A stretch of 64,000 nucleotides of DNA from Alphaproteobacteria bacterium. GTDB taxonomy: Bacteria > Pseudomonadota > Alphaproteobacteria > Caulobacterales > Hyphomonadaceae. The translations under genes were made by a program, and so were the position numbers. The DNA lies in contig JAAANZ010000057.1 in NCBI GenBank assembly GCA_009909065.1, forward strand, positions 1 to 64,000. The letters run 5' to 3'. Numbering within the stretch: position 1 is the stretch's first letter; every line of letters begins with the position of its first letter. Shown piece after piece: positions 1-9,064 of this stretch. A model generated the notes under the pieces. It did no database searches and had not been told where the DNA came from. It saw only the letters and a list, made by a program, of their open reading frames with translations.

Positions 1-576
1 ATTGCGGCGCTCCTGGCGACACTCGTCTTCTTTGCGAGCCTTGCCGCGGGCTTCCTGGTCCTGCGCAAGGCCGGCCAGCTTTATCCCGCGCTCAGCTCCG
101 CGGCGCATATCACCGCCATGGTGTTCCTCATCCTGATCGGCGCCTCGCTCTTTGCCCTCGTCTTTCGCGGCTATGGCGGCGACGAGCTAGTCGGCGAGCT
201 CCTCGCCGCGACGCCCGGCGGGAAATGGGGCGCGCTCGCCATCACCATGCTGGTGATGTTCGTGCTCGGCTTCTTCCTCGACTTCATAGAGATCGTTTTC
301 GTCGTTGTCCCGCTGGTCGCCCCGCCATTGATCATTCTCGGTTTCGATCCGGTCTGGCTGGCCATTCTCATGGCGCTGAACCTTCAGACCTCTTTCCTCA
401 CCCCGCCTTTCGGCTTCGCGCTGTTCTATCTGCGCGGGGCGGCGCCGGATACGCTGGCGACCCTCGATATCTGGCGCGGCGCCCTGCCTTTCATCGCCCT
501 GCAACTCGTGATGATCGCGCTGGTGGCGCTGATTCCGGGGCTGGCGACTTGGTTGCCGGATCTGGTGGTGAACTAG
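1..576 (+). CDS. TRAP transporter large permease (DctM-like), 3' part
   Basis: The reading frame is open from the first base of the window, so the 5' part lies upstream. The visible 191 residues are strongly hydrophobic, with several membrane segments, and end in a long C-terminal helix pair. The motif LNLQTSFLTPPFG is typical of the large (DctM) membrane subunit of tripartite ATP-independent periplasmic transporters, close to the mannitol/chloroaromatic-compound subgroup. In this family the subunit forms the Na+-driven transport channel and works with a small DctQ membrane subunit and a periplasmic DctP binding protein, which would be expected upstream. The substrate cannot be read from this fragment. 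A perfect 12-bp hairpin follows the stop codon. Confidence 0.88.
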   Translation: MAALLATLVFFASLAAGFLVLRKAGQLYPALSSAAHITAMVFLILIGASLFALVFRGYGGDELVGELLAATPGGKWGALAITMLVMFVLGFFLDFIEIVFVVVPLVAPPLIILGFDPVWLAILMALNLQTSFLTPPFGFALFYLRGAAPDTLATLDIWRGALPFIALQLVMIALVALIPGLATWLPDLVVN

Positions 577-586
577 CCGGCCGCTA

Positions 587-623
587 AAGCGGCGCGTTCC
601 CAAACGGAATCAACGCGCCGCTT
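587..623. terminator. 12-bp perfect hairpin between convergent genes
   Basis: Bases 587-598 (AAGCGGCGCGTT) are exactly complementary to 612-623, with a 13-base loop. It follows the TRAP permease stop by 10 bases and lies downstream of lemA on the other strand, so it could end transcripts from both sides. There is only a weak T-rich tail (631-637). Confidence 0.6.
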
Positions 624-640
624 CAAGTCCTTGTTTTTAC

Positions 641-684
641 GCGCTTCCAGACGGCGAACCGGTGCCCACTTCGCCTGGAAGCGC
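641..684. repeat. Palindromic intergenic element (REP-like)
   Basis: A 10-base inverted repeat (641-650 GCGCTTCCAG, 675-684) encloses an overlapping second inverted repeat, GGCGAA (653-658) with TTCGCC (670-675). The core reads GAACCGGTGCCCACTTCG. Elements with a central accggt..ccact core flanked by short palindromes are common intergenic repeats in alphaproteobacteria (from memory). No second copy was noticed in this window. It could also be a second terminator for lemA. Confidence 0.4.
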
Positions 685-685
685 T

Positions 686-1249
686 TTAGAACTCCACCTT
701 CGGCACGACGGACAGGGCCTCGCGGGCCTCAATCCCGACATCGAAGAAGCTGCGCGGTTCAAAATCGAACATGCCGGCAATGATGGAGGCCGGGAACTGC
801 TCGCGGGCGGTGTTGTAGTCCTGGACCGCGGAATTGTAGAAGCGGCGCGCCGCGGCGAGCTTGTCCTCGATCAGGGAAAGCTCTTCCTGCAGGGCCTGGA
901 AGTTCTGGCTGGCCTTGAGGTCGGGATAGGCCTCGGCAAGGGCGAACAACCGGCCCAGCGCGCCGGAAAGCATGCTTTCGGCCTCCTGCATGCTTTCCGG
1001 CTCGCTGGCGGCCTGCGCGGCATTCCTGGCCTCGATCACCTGCTGGAAGGTTTCCTGCTCATGGCTGGCATAACCCTTCACCGTCTCGACGAGGTTCGGG
1101 ATGAGGTTCTGGCGCTGTTTCAGCTGCACATCAATATCGGCAAAGGCCTGGTTGCAGCGCTGTCGCTTGCCGACAAGCGTGTTATAGATGATGATTACGG
1201 CCACGGCCATGACCGCGATGATACCGAGAATGATGTAAAGTCCGGTCAT
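686..1249 (-). CDS. lemA: LemA family protein
   Basis: 187 residues with one N-terminal membrane anchor (about residues 4-22) followed by an alpha-helical cytoplasmic or periplasmic domain. The stretch VQLKQRQNLIPNLVETVKG is the LemA family signature, and the typical FEARSFF-like C-terminal region appears as DFEPRSFFD. Length matches the family (about 185-200). The molecular function of LemA proteins is not settled. They are often beside TPM-domain or M48 peptidase genes, but no such gene is next to this copy. A strong ribosome binding site (GGGGAGGG) precedes the ATG at 1249. It is transcribed toward the convergent TRAP permease. Confidence 0.93.
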   Translation of the reverse strand: MTGLYIILGIIAVMAVAVIIIYNTLVGKRQRCNQAFADIDVQLKQRQNLIPNLVETVKGYASHEQETFQQVIEARNAAQAASEPESMQEAESMLSGALGRLFALAEAYPDLKASQNFQALQEELSLIEDKLAAARRFYNSAVQDYNTAREQFPASIIAGMFDFEPRSFFDVGIEAREALSVVPKVEF

Positions 1250-1314
1250 GGCTGACCCTCCCCTGATAACCCTTTAGGCCGAGTGCCTACCCCCATGCGC
1301 GCAGCTTGCCAAGC

Positions 1315-3552
1315 TCAGCCATTGAGCCGGCCGGACCGCGGGAAACCCCTCGGCACAGGTTTGCCGGCCTGGGCGCGCTTTCCGATCCAGTCCTCCCAGT
1401 TGGGAAAGCCGCGAAGGCGACCGCTCGGCTCAACGACCATGAGCCCGTCCTCACTGTCGAAGATCATGGCATCCTTCAGCTTGTCGCCGCCGCGGAAATT
1501 CTGCAGTTTCACGCCCTTGCCGCGCGTCATCTCGGGCAGTTCCTCGCGCTCGAAAATCAGCAGTTTGCGATTGGTGCCGACCACCGCCACACGGTCTCCC
1601 AGGGCGCGCTCACAGACCACAAGCTTGGCGCCCTCCGGCAAGGTCACGACGGATTTCCCGGCCTTGCGGGTGGACACCAGCTCGCTTTCGTCAACCACGA
1701 AGCCATAGCCGACATCAGAACACACGATCCGCTTGCGGGTCTCGTCCAGCTTGAACATGGCGACAATCTCGACATTGTCCTCAAGCTCCAGGGACAGCCG
1801 GATCGGCTCGCCATGGCCGCGACCGCCCGGCAGCTTGTCGGCCGCCAGCGTGAAGGCGCGCCCGTCAGAGGCCATCAGGATCAGCTTGTCGGTGCTCCAC
1901 ACCTCGACGGAGGCGAAGAGACTGTCGCCTTCCTTGAACTTCGCCGCCGCGGCATCGAGGCCATGCCCCTTCAGAGCGCGGATCCAGCCCTTCTCGGACA
2001 GGAGCGCGGTATAGGGCTCTTTCGGCGTGGAGGCTTCCAGCGCCGCGTCGAGATCGATATCGGGCGCATCGCCAAAGCCCGCGCGGCGACGGCCCAGATC
2101 GGTGGACGGACCGAGGACATCGCGCGCGGCGCGCAGCTCGTCGCCGACACGGCCCCATTGCAGCTCCTCGGAATCGAGCAGCGCCAGGATCCGGTCGCGC
2201 TCCTGCGACAGGCTCTCATGCTCGCGCTTGAGCTCCATTTCCTCGAGCTTGCGCAGGGCCCGCAGGCGCAGATTAAGGATCGCCTCGGCCTGGATGTCGG
2301 TGATGGCAAACCGCTCGATCATGACGGCTTTCGGTTCATCTTCCTCGCGGATGATGCGGATCACCTCATCGATATTGAGGAAGGCCACGATATAGCCGTC
2401 GAGGACGTGCAGGCGCTTTTCGATCTTGTCGAGCCTGTGACGCGCGCGGCGCAGGGCCACCTCGCGGCGATGATCGAGATAGGCGCGCAGGACCTCGCGC
2501 AGGCCCATGACCTGCGGCACGCCGTCATTGAGCACATTCATGTTCAGCGAGAAGCGCGTTTCCAGGTCGCAGGACTTGAAAAGGCTCTCCATCATCACGT
2601 CCGGCTCGACGGTCTTGGCACGCGGTTCGAGGATCAGGCGGATATCCTCGGCACTCTCGTCACGCACATCGGCCAGAAGCGGGATCTTCTTCTGCTCGAG
2701 GAGTTCGGCCAGCTTTTCGATCAGCTTGCCTTTCTGCACCTGGAACGGGATTTCGCTGACAACGACCTGCCATGTGCCCCGCCCCAGATCCTCGACATGC
2801 CAGCGCGCGCGCATCCGAAAGCTGCCGCGTCCGGTTTCATACGCCTCCTCGATGGCCGAGCGGCTCTCCACGATCACCCCGCCGGTGGGGAAATCCGGTC
2901 CCGGCATGACGCCGAGCAATTCGGAAACCGGCGCCTGCGGGTTATCGATCAGCAGAAGCGCGGCATCGATCACTTCGGCCGCATTGTGCGGGGGGATCGA
3001 GGTGGCCATGCCCACGGCGATGCCAGAGGCGCCATTGGCCAGCATGTTGGGATAGCCGGCCGGGAGGACCGCCGGCTCCTCGCCGAGCTCGTCATAAGTG
3101 GCGCGGAAATCGACCGCATCCTCGTCCAGCCCCTCCAGGAGGAGGCGGGCCGCCTCGGTCATCCGGCTCTCGGTATATCGCATCGCCGCGGGGTTATCGC
3201 CGTCGATATTGCCGAAATTGCCCTGCCCGTCGACCAGCGGGTAACGCACCGAGAAATCCTGCGCCAGGCGCACCAGCGTGTCATAAATCGCATTGTCGCC
3301 ATGCGGATGGTAATTGCCCATAACCTCGCCGACGATCTTGGCGCATTTGCGATAGGCGCCTTCGGGATTGAGCTTGAGCTCGCGCATCGCATACAGGATG
3401 CGCCGCTGCACCGGCTTGAGCCCGTCGCGCACATCCGGCAGCGCCCGCGAGGTGATCGTGGACAGGGCATAGGCCAGATAACGCCGCGAAAGCGCCTCGT
3501 TCATCGGCTCATTGATGATGCGGCCGGATTCATCATCGGTGAGGTCTGACAT
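1315..3552 (-). CDS. parC: DNA topoisomerase IV subunit A
   Basis: 745 residues, matching ParC rather than the longer GyrA. It is the DNA-breaking and rejoining subunit of topoisomerase IV, which decatenates daughter chromosomes with ParE. The N-terminal breakage-reunion domain runs to about residue 480, with the catalytic tyrosine in AMRYTESRM at Y126, and a divergent C-terminal beta-pinwheel follows. There is no canonical GyrA-box QRRGG motif, which supports ParC. The quinolone-determining segment reads [10 protein letters not shown], so the usual serine (E. coli ParC S80) is N87 and E84 is D91. The ribosome binding site AGGGAG lies 5 bases before the ATG. parE is not in the window. Confidence 0.95.
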   Translation of the reverse strand: MSDLTDDESGRIINEPMNEALSRRYLAYALSTITSRALPDVRDGLKPVQRRILYAMRELKLNPEGAYRKCAKIVGEVMGNYHPHGDNAIYDTLVRLAQDFSVRYPLVDGQGNFGNIDGDNPAAMRYTESRMTEAARLLLEGLDEDAVDFRATYDELGEEPAVLPAGYPNMLANGASGIAVGMATSIPPHNAAEVIDAALLLIDNPQAPVSELLGVMPGPDFPTGGVIVESRSAIEEAYETGRGSFRMRARWHVEDLGRGTWQVVVSEIPFQVQKGKLIEKLAELLEQKKIPLLADVRDESAEDIRLILEPRAKTVEPDVMMESLFKSCDLETRFSLNMNVLNDGVPQVMGLREVLRAYLDHRREVALRRARHRLDKIEKRLHVLDGYIVAFLNIDEVIRIIREEDEPKAVMIERFAITDIQAEAILNLRLRALRKLEEMELKREHESLSQERDRILALLDSEELQWGRVGDELRAARDVLGPSTDLGRRRAGFGDAPDIDLDAALEASTPKEPYTALLSEKGWIRALKGHGLDAAAAKFKEGDSLFASVEVWSTDKLILMASDGRAFTLAADKLPGGRGHGEPIRLSLELEDNVEIVAMFKLDETRKRIVCSDVGYGFVVDESELVSTRKAGKSVVTLPEGAKLVVCERALGDRVAVVGTNRKLLIFEREELPEMTRGKGVKLQNFRGGDKLKDAMIFDSEDGLMVVEPSGRLRGFPNWEDWIGKRAQAGKPVPRGFPRSGRLNG

Positions 3553-3743
3553 TGAAACTCCCTGACGGTATGTCCTCCGCCGGCGGGCGGCGACTCATGG
3601 AAAAGGTAAAGTTAACAGAAATGCGCCATGGGTTAAGGAAGCGCAAACCGCGCGCCGCAAGTTGACACCTGTCAAGGCACAGCTTCCCCGCAATTGCGAC
3701 ACATGGGGGACGCTGGGGCGTTTCGGGCTGGCGAACCGGTGAG
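3553..3743. promoter_or_regulatory. Divergent intergenic region with inverted repeat
   Basis: This 191-base space separates the divergent parC and phaC genes and must hold both promoters. It contains TTGACACCTGTCAA at 3662-3675, a 6+6 inverted repeat with a 2-base centre, which is operator-like and includes a consensus -35 hexamer. No clear -10 box 16-18 bases away was found. Confidence 0.35.
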
Positions 3744-5642
3744 ATGACGGGATGGCCGATGACCGAAAGAGCCGCAACCACGCAGGACAGAAAGACTCCA
3801 CAAGAGGACACGCGCGCACTGCCGGGCGATTCCGGCTTCCAGCCCGAAGAAGTATTCGAAGAGTCCAGCAGGTCAGGCGACCGGGTTGGCGCGCGCCAGG
3901 CGGGCGGCGCCGCGCCCTCCCGGCGGCGGGAAGCCGGGCAGCTGGACACGCTCGACCGGTATCTTCGCGGGGCCGTCTCGCGCCAGACCGGCGGTGTTTC
4001 CTACTGGGCCGCGCTCCAGGCCTGGGAGGACTGGGCCTATCACATGGCCGGCTCGCCGCTTCGCCAGGCGCGCCTGGCCATGGAAACCGCGATTACGGGC
4101 TGGAGTCTGGCGACACAGGCCATGCTGCCCCCTCCCCTGCGCGCCGCTTATCCCGCCTTCACAGCCGAGCGCGGCGATCACAGGTTTGAATCGCCGGCGT
4201 GGAAACGCGCGCCCTATGACCTGTTTGCCCAGACCCATCTGGCGCGCGAGGCGCTGTGGAAGACCGCAACCGAGCCGCTCGCCGGGGTACGCGCCCATCA
4301 TATGCGCCGGGTCTGCTTCATGGGGCTGCAGATGCTTCGCGCCGCATCACCCTCAAATCTCGCCATGACCAATCCCGATGTGCTCGATACGATCCGGGCA
4401 AGCGGCGGGCAATGCCTGCTGCGCGGGGCGCAGCTCTATCTCGATGACCTGCAGACCCTGGCGCGCGACGGGAACCTGGCCGGGCGGGTGACCCATGAGA
4501 TCGGCAAGGATATCGCCGCCACGCCGGGCAAGGTCATCTATCGCAACCGGCTCATCGAACTGATCCAGTATTCGCCTCAAACCGATGAGGTCGAGGCCGA
4601 ACCCATCCTGATCGTGCCGGCCTGGATCATGAAATACTATATTCTCGATCTCTCCCGGCACAATTCGCTCATTCGCTATCTCGTCGAACAGGGCTTCACC
4701 GTCTTCTGCATCTCATGGCGAAACCCGGATTCGAATGACCGGGACCTGACTCTTGAAGATTATCGCCGCGACGGCGTCATGGCGGCCCTCGATACCGTGT
4801 GCGAGGCGGTGCCGGGCGAGAAGATCCATGCCGTGGGCTATTGTCTCGGCGGCACGATCCTCTCCGTCGCCGCCGCCGCCATGGGCCGCGATGAGGATGA
4901 GCGCCTGGCCACGATGAGCCTGCTTGCCGCCCAGACCGATTTTACCGAGGCGGGCGAGCTGATGATGTTCACCGATGAAAGCCAGATTGCCGCGCTGGAG
5001 GATCTCATGACGGTGCAGGGCTATCTCGATGCCGCGCAGATGTCGAGGGCGTTTTATTATCTGCGCGCCAATGACCTTGTCTGGTCGCGCATGGTCGAGC
5101 GCTATCTGAAGGGAGTTGACCGCGAGATCAGTGATTTCGACGCCTGGTTCACCGACCCGACCCGGATGCCGGCGCGCATGCACTCGCAGTATCTCAGATG
5201 GCTTTTCGAGGAAAACCGCCTGGTCCAGGGCTATTTCGAGGCCGGCGGCCGCCCGGTGACACTCAAGGACATCACCATGCCCGTCTTCGCGCTCGGCGCC
5301 GAGAAGGATCATATTGCGCCCTGGCGCTCGGTTCACAAGATAGGCCTGTTCGCAGGCGCCGAAACCGATTTCATCCTCAGCGGTGGCGGACACAATTCCG
5401 CGGTTGTCAGCCCGCCGGCCAAGCGCGGAGCCTATTACCGGCAGAAGACGATCGGCGATTGCGACGATTATATCGGCCCGGACGCCTGGGTGGATGACGC
5501 GCCGCGACTGCCGGGGTCCTGGTGGCCGGCCTGGCGTGACTGGCTGCGCGAGCGCTCGTCGGGTGAGCGTGCCGGTGCGCGCATGCCGGATGCGAGCCGC
5601 GTGATCTGCGAGGCTCCGGGACGCTATGTTCACCAGCGGTGA
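3744..5642 (+). CDS. phaC: Poly(3-hydroxyalkanoate) synthase
   Basis: 632 residues, the length of class I PHA synthases. It polymerises 3-hydroxyacyl-CoA into storage polyester at the granule surface. The alpha/beta-hydrolase domain carries the modified lipase box GYCLGG with nucleophile C367, the acid D522 in GAEKDHIAPW and the base H550 in SGGGHNSAVV, so the triad is complete. The N-terminal PhaC_N region (about 90-260) contains the usual NPDVLDTIRASGGQ-type segment. The first 60 residues are Arg/Gly/Pro-rich and low in structure. Start is uncertain: ATG 3744 or ATG 3759 (five codons later). It converges on the kinase gene with 9 bases between stops. No phaA, phaB or phasin gene is adjacent. 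Confidence 0.95.
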   Translation: MTGWPMTERAATTQDRKTPQEDTRALPGDSGFQPEEVFEESSRSGDRVGARQAGGAAPSRRREAGQLDTLDRYLRGAVSRQTGGVSYWAALQAWEDWAYHMAGSPLRQARLAMETAITGWSLATQAMLPPPLRAAYPAFTAERGDHRFESPAWKRAPYDLFAQTHLAREALWKTATEPLAGVRAHHMRRVCFMGLQMLRAASPSNLAMTNPDVLDTIRASGGQCLLRGAQLYLDDLQTLARDGNLAGRVTHEIGKDIAATPGKVIYRNRLIELIQYSPQTDEVEAEPILIVPAWIMKYYILDLSRHNSLIRYLVEQGFTVFCISWRNPDSNDRDLTLEDYRRDGVMAALDTVCEAVPGEKIHAVGYCLGGTILSVAAAAMGRDEDERLATMSLLAAQTDFTEAGELMMFTDESQIAALEDLMTVQGYLDAAQMSRAFYYLRANDLVWSRMVERYLKGVDREISDFDAWFTDPTRMPARMHSQYLRWLFEENRLVQGYFEAGGRPVTLKDITMPVFALGAEKDHIAPWRSVHKIGLFAGAETDFILSGGGHNSAVVSPPAKRGAYYRQKTIGDCDDYIGPDAWVDDAPRLPGSWWPAWRDWLRERSSGERAGARMPDASRVICEAPGRYVHQR

Positions 5643-5651
5643 CAGGGGTTT

Positions 5652-7157
5652 TCAGGATGTGACAAGCGCCATGACCCGGTCCGCCACCTCTTCCGGCGTG
5701 CCCGAGGCGTCGAGCCTGTGCCATCCCGGCGGCAGCTCATCCGGTTCGCTCTGGCCTCTGGCCACGCGCGCATCCGCATCAGACGCATCTGCCCGCCGGG
5801 CGGCGATCCGCGCAAGGCGCTGGTCAAGCGGCAGGTCGAGCCAGACGCCGAGGGGCGCGGGATCCATCCGCGTGGACAGCGCCCGGCGCATGGCATCCTC
5901 CTGAAAGGTCGCATCGAGGATGACGCTGCACCCGGCCTCGAAGGCGGTGCGTCCGTCCTCGAACAGGCGCTCATAGACGGCGCCGCGCGCGGCCGAGCTA
6001 TAGGCGCCCGGGGCCGAGAGCGTCTCTTGCGGGTTCAGGTCAAGCGCGCGCTTGCGGATCATGTCACTGCGCAGGAGGCGGGCCCCGGCAGCGCCCGGAA
6101 GGCGCGGGGCAAGCTGGCGGGCAATGGTCGACTTGCCACTGCCCGACAATCCGCCGATCGCGAGCGCGACAGGGGGCGCGCGATCCATCAGCTGGCGCGC
6201 GAGCTGTCGATACGTGTCGGCCTCAGCCACCTTGCCCGCCTCGATATCCACCGCCATGCGCACTCCCGCGCGAAGGGCCATGAAGAAGGGCAGGATTGCC
6301 AGGGCCGCCTCGTCCTCTCCGGCCATGTCCCAGTAGCGGTTCATCAGCCGGCCCGCCGCGCTGCGGCGCCCGATCCGGGCCAGGTCCATCAGGAGGAAGG
6401 CCAGGTCATAGAGCACATCCGTCGTGGCCATCCGCTCATCGAATTCCAGAGCGTCGAACGGCGTCGGCCGGCCATTGAAGAGGCATATGTTTCGCAGGTG
6501 CAGGTCGCCATGCGTGCGGCGCACCTTTCCCCAGCGGCGGCGCGCCTCCACCAACGGGTCGATCCGCGCCAGTGCGATGTCGAGCTTACGGAAAATGTCC
6601 GGTTCGCCCGGCATCAGTCCCTGCTCATGAGCGCCATGCGTTTCGGTTGCACGCAGCTCATGGAGAATGCCCCGATAGTCGGCGGTATGGCCCGCGGTTG
6701 TCACGGCTGGGCAGTCACGATGGGCCGCCACAATCATGTCAGCGGTCGCATCGAGCATCTCCGGGGTCAGCCCCCCGCGCGCGGCCAGCTCGTCGAACTG
6801 GCTGGACGGGTCGAAGCGCTGCATCTCGACCACCCAGTCGAGCAGCTCGCCGTCGCCCTCGCCGAGACTGTAGGTGTCCGGCCCGGTGCGCCGGACAGGC
6901 TGCACCGCGAGATACATCTCGCCGGCGAACCGCCGGTTGACGTCCAGCTCCGCGCGGCAGGCGGCATGGCGCCGGGCAAGGGTCGAGAAATCCACGAAAG
7001 GCAGCCTGACGGCGCGCTTGAGCTTGTAGGCGCGCGTCGCGGTCAGGAAAACATGGCTGATATGCGTGTCGATGCGCGGCGCCGCGAGGCGGACCCCGCT
7101 TACCCGGCCAGTCTCGAAGGCGGCCACGATTTCAGACTGTTCAGGGCTCGGCGGCAA
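5652..7157 (-). CDS. APH-fold kinase / AAA P-loop kinase fusion protein
   Basis: 501 residues with two kinase-like parts. Residues about 20-320 look like an aminoglycoside-phosphotransferase / choline-kinase fold, with the catalytic loop HGDLHLRNI and a later DALEFDE metal-binding motif. Residues about 330-500 form a P-loop kinase with Walker A GGLSGSGKST and a DATF motif, similar to gluconate-kinase / AAA_33 proteins. This two-domain arrangement is a recognised family of bacterial 'AAA family ATPase / APH' proteins whose substrate is unknown to me. The frame opens with TTG at 7157, preceded by AAAGG at 9 bases; a GTG at 7127 is an alternative. Divergent from the LigD-type gene. Confidence 0.82.
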   Translation of the reverse strand: MPPSPEQSEIVAAFETGRVSGVRLAAPRIDTHISHVFLTATRAYKLKRAVRLPFVDFSTLARRHAACRAELDVNRRFAGEMYLAVQPVRRTGPDTYSLGEGDGELLDWVVEMQRFDPSSQFDELAARGGLTPEMLDATADMIVAAHRDCPAVTTAGHTADYRGILHELRATETHGAHEQGLMPGEPDIFRKLDIALARIDPLVEARRRWGKVRRTHGDLHLRNICLFNGRPTPFDALEFDERMATTDVLYDLAFLLMDLARIGRRSAAGRLMNRYWDMAGEDEAALAILPFFMALRAGVRMAVDIEAGKVAEADTYRQLARQLMDRAPPVALAIGGLSGSGKSTIARQLAPRLPGAAGARLLRSDMIRKRALDLNPQETLSAPGAYSSAARGAVYERLFEDGRTAFEAGCSVILDATFQEDAMRRALSTRMDPAPLGVWLDLPLDQRLARIAARRADASDADARVARGQSEPDELPPGWHRLDASGTPEEVADRVMALVTS

Positions 7158-7277
7158 GAGGCGATACCTTTGTGACCCGGAGCCTGTTTACGCCGCGCGG
7201 CGGTCGATGGCCTTGATTTGTGTCAGCCAGACCATGCTGCGAGCCTTGATTGTCCGCAATGAGAGGGAGATGATGAG

Positions 7278-8198
7278 ATGGACGAGCCTGGAAATTCGCC
7301 GGAAATCATTGGCGGCATCGAAATCACTCATCCCGCCCGGCCCGTCTTTCCGGGCGCCGGGGTCACGAAAGCCGATATTGCCCGTTATTATCAGCGTACA
7401 TGGCCGCTCATGAGCGGCCATCTGAAGGACCGCCCGGTGAGTCTTGTTCGCTGCCCGGGCGGCATGGCCGATGACTGTTTTTTCCAGAAGCACCCGTTCC
7501 AAGGAATGGCCGGGGAGATCGCAACCCTTCCTGTCAAAGAGACGAGCGGCGAAACAGGTGATTATCTCCTTTTCCCAAGCCTCCGAAGTCTGCTTACCGC
7601 CGTCCAGTTCGGCACGATCGAGTTTCATCTCTGGGGCGCGCGCAAGGACCGGCTGGAGCGTCCCGACCGGCTGGTCTTCGACCTCGACCCCGGCGATGGC
7701 GTGACGTTCGGGCAAGTGCGGGCGGGCGCCCATGAAGTGGCGGAACGCCTGGAAGTCGCCGGTCTCAGGAGCTGGCCATTGCTGACCGGCGGCAAGGGGA
7801 TTCATGTCGTGGTGCCCCTGGAACGCCGGCAGGGCTGGGAGGCGATGAGCGCGGCCGCGCACGGCCTCGCCCTTCAGATGGCGGGCGATGCCCCGGCGCG
7901 CTATGTCTCCAGCGCCGCGAAGGCGGAGCGGACAGGCCGCATCTTTGTCGACTGGCTGAGGAATTCTCGGGGGGCGACGGCCATCTGTCCCTTCTCGCTA
8001 AGGGCCCGGCCGGGCGCCCCGGTGGCCACGCCCGTCTCCTGGCAGGGGCTCGGGCAGGTGAACGGCGCTGCCGCCTTCGGCATTCATGCCCGGCCCGGAT
8101 TTCCGGCATCCCCGAAAAGCGACCCGTGGGAGGGTTATGACCGGGTCCGCCAGTCGATTTCGAAGCGGGTTCTCCGCACCCTGGGCGCGCCCGGTTAG
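7278..8198 (+). CDS. Stand-alone LigD-type polymerase domain (NHEJ primase-polymerase)
   Basis: 306 residues corresponding to the archaeo-eukaryotic primase-like polymerase domain of LigD, which adds nucleotides at broken ends in bacterial non-homologous end joining. Visible motifs are FFQKHP (68-73), the metal-binding FDLDPGDG with D135 and D137, GGKGIHVVVPL (nucleotide binding) and a third acidic residue in RIFVDWLRN (about D235). No ATP-dependent ligase or 3'-phosphoesterase domain is attached, and no Ku gene is in the window. A purine-rich ribosome binding site (GAGAGGGAG) precedes the ATG. It is likely a split-out PolDom that would act with a ligase encoded elsewhere. Confidence 0.9.
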   Translation: MDEPGNSPEIIGGIEITHPARPVFPGAGVTKADIARYYQRTWPLMSGHLKDRPVSLVRCPGGMADDCFFQKHPFQGMAGEIATLPVKETSGETGDYLLFPSLRSLLTAVQFGTIEFHLWGARKDRLERPDRLVFDLDPGDGVTFGQVRAGAHEVAERLEVAGLRSWPLLTGGKGIHVVVPLERRQGWEAMSAAAHGLALQMAGDAPARYVSSAAKAERTGRIFVDWLRNSRGATAICPFSLRARPGAPVATPVSWQGLGQVNGAAAFGIHARPGFPASPKSDPWEGYDRVRQSISKRVLRTLGAPG

Positions 8199-8232
8199 AG
8201 CCGTCTCCAAGACTGGCGGGAACGGCCGGCGC

Positions 8233-9033
8233 CTATTGGCCCTTAAAATCCGGGACGCGTTTTTCGAGGATCGCATCGACACCTTCCATATGATCCTCGG
8301 TGAAATGCATCAGCGCCTGCCCGGCGGCCGACATTTCCATGATCGTGTCATAGCCGGCGCTGGCCCCGTGGCGCATGAGCGTCTTGGCAAGCCGCAGCGC
8401 CTGCGGCGGCTGGCCGGCCATGCGTTCGGCCAGGGCGAGCGTTTCATCCATCAGGCTGTCGCCGGGCACGACCTGCGAAACCAGGCCCCAGTCGGCCGCC
8501 GTCCGGGCATCGATCACATCGCCGGTAAAAAGTAACTGCGCGGCCCGCGACTGGCCGATGATCCGCGGCAGGAGCCAGGCGCCGCCATCACCGGGAATGA
8601 GGCCGAGCTTGAGGAAGGTGACGCCGAATTTCGCCCGGTCGGACGCGATGCGCACATCGGCCATGCAGGCCACATCGCAGCCAAGCCCGATCGCCGCGCC
8701 ATTCACGGCTGCGATCAGCGGGGTTTCCAGATTGTAGAGCGACTTGACGATCAGATGGATATTGCGGCGATAGCCATTGCGCACCGCATTCGGGCTGCCG
8801 CCAAAAGCGCCGGATTTCTCCTTCATCGCCTTGACATCACCGCCGGCTGAAAACGCCTTGCCCGCACCGGTCAGCACCGTGACCCGGATCGCCGGGTCGG
8901 CTTCGATCTCCCCGCACAGGCGCTGGAAATACGCCCCGTCGCCATCCTGGCCGAGCGGATTCATCGTCTCGGGCCGGTTGATCGTCAGGACCGCGATGGG
9001 ACCGCGTTTTTCGAGCAGGACGGGTTCGGACAT
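8233..9033 (-). CDS. Enoyl-CoA hydratase/isomerase family protein
   Basis: 266 residues when started at ATG 9033, which has a good ribosome binding site (AGAGGAA); the longer frame upstream overlaps vapC and is not credible. The crotonase fold is clear: FSAGGDVKA forms the first oxyanion-hole segment and AAIGLGCDVACMADVRIAS the second, with FLKLGLIPGDGG as the catalytic-loop region. The second catalytic glutamate is present in a non-standard context (LGLIPGDGG instead of EVGLGLGP-type), so isomerase versus hydratase activity is open. It hydrates enoyl-CoA during beta-oxidation. It is the last gene of the minus-strand fatty-acid cluster, just downstream of vapC. Confidence 0.88.
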   Translation of the reverse strand: MSEPVLLEKRGPIAVLTINRPETMNPLGQDGDGAYFQRLCGEIEADPAIRVTVLTGAGKAFSAGGDVKAMKEKSGAFGGSPNAVRNGYRRNIHLIVKSLYNLETPLIAAVNGAAIGLGCDVACMADVRIASDRAKFGVTFLKLGLIPGDGGAWLLPRIIGQSRAAQLLFTGDVIDARTAADWGLVSQVVPGDSLMDETLALAERMAGQPPQALRLAKTLMRHGASAGYDTIMEMSAAGQALMHFTEDHMEGVDAILEKRVPDFKGQ

Positions 9034-9064
9034 GGGGCGTTCCTCTGGTCGTATACCGGAAGTC

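Noticed and set aside
1306-3549. A 747-residue plus-strand frame opposite parC.
   Set aside because: It mirrors parC over its full length and has His/Asp/Leu-rich shadow composition; parC itself is certain.
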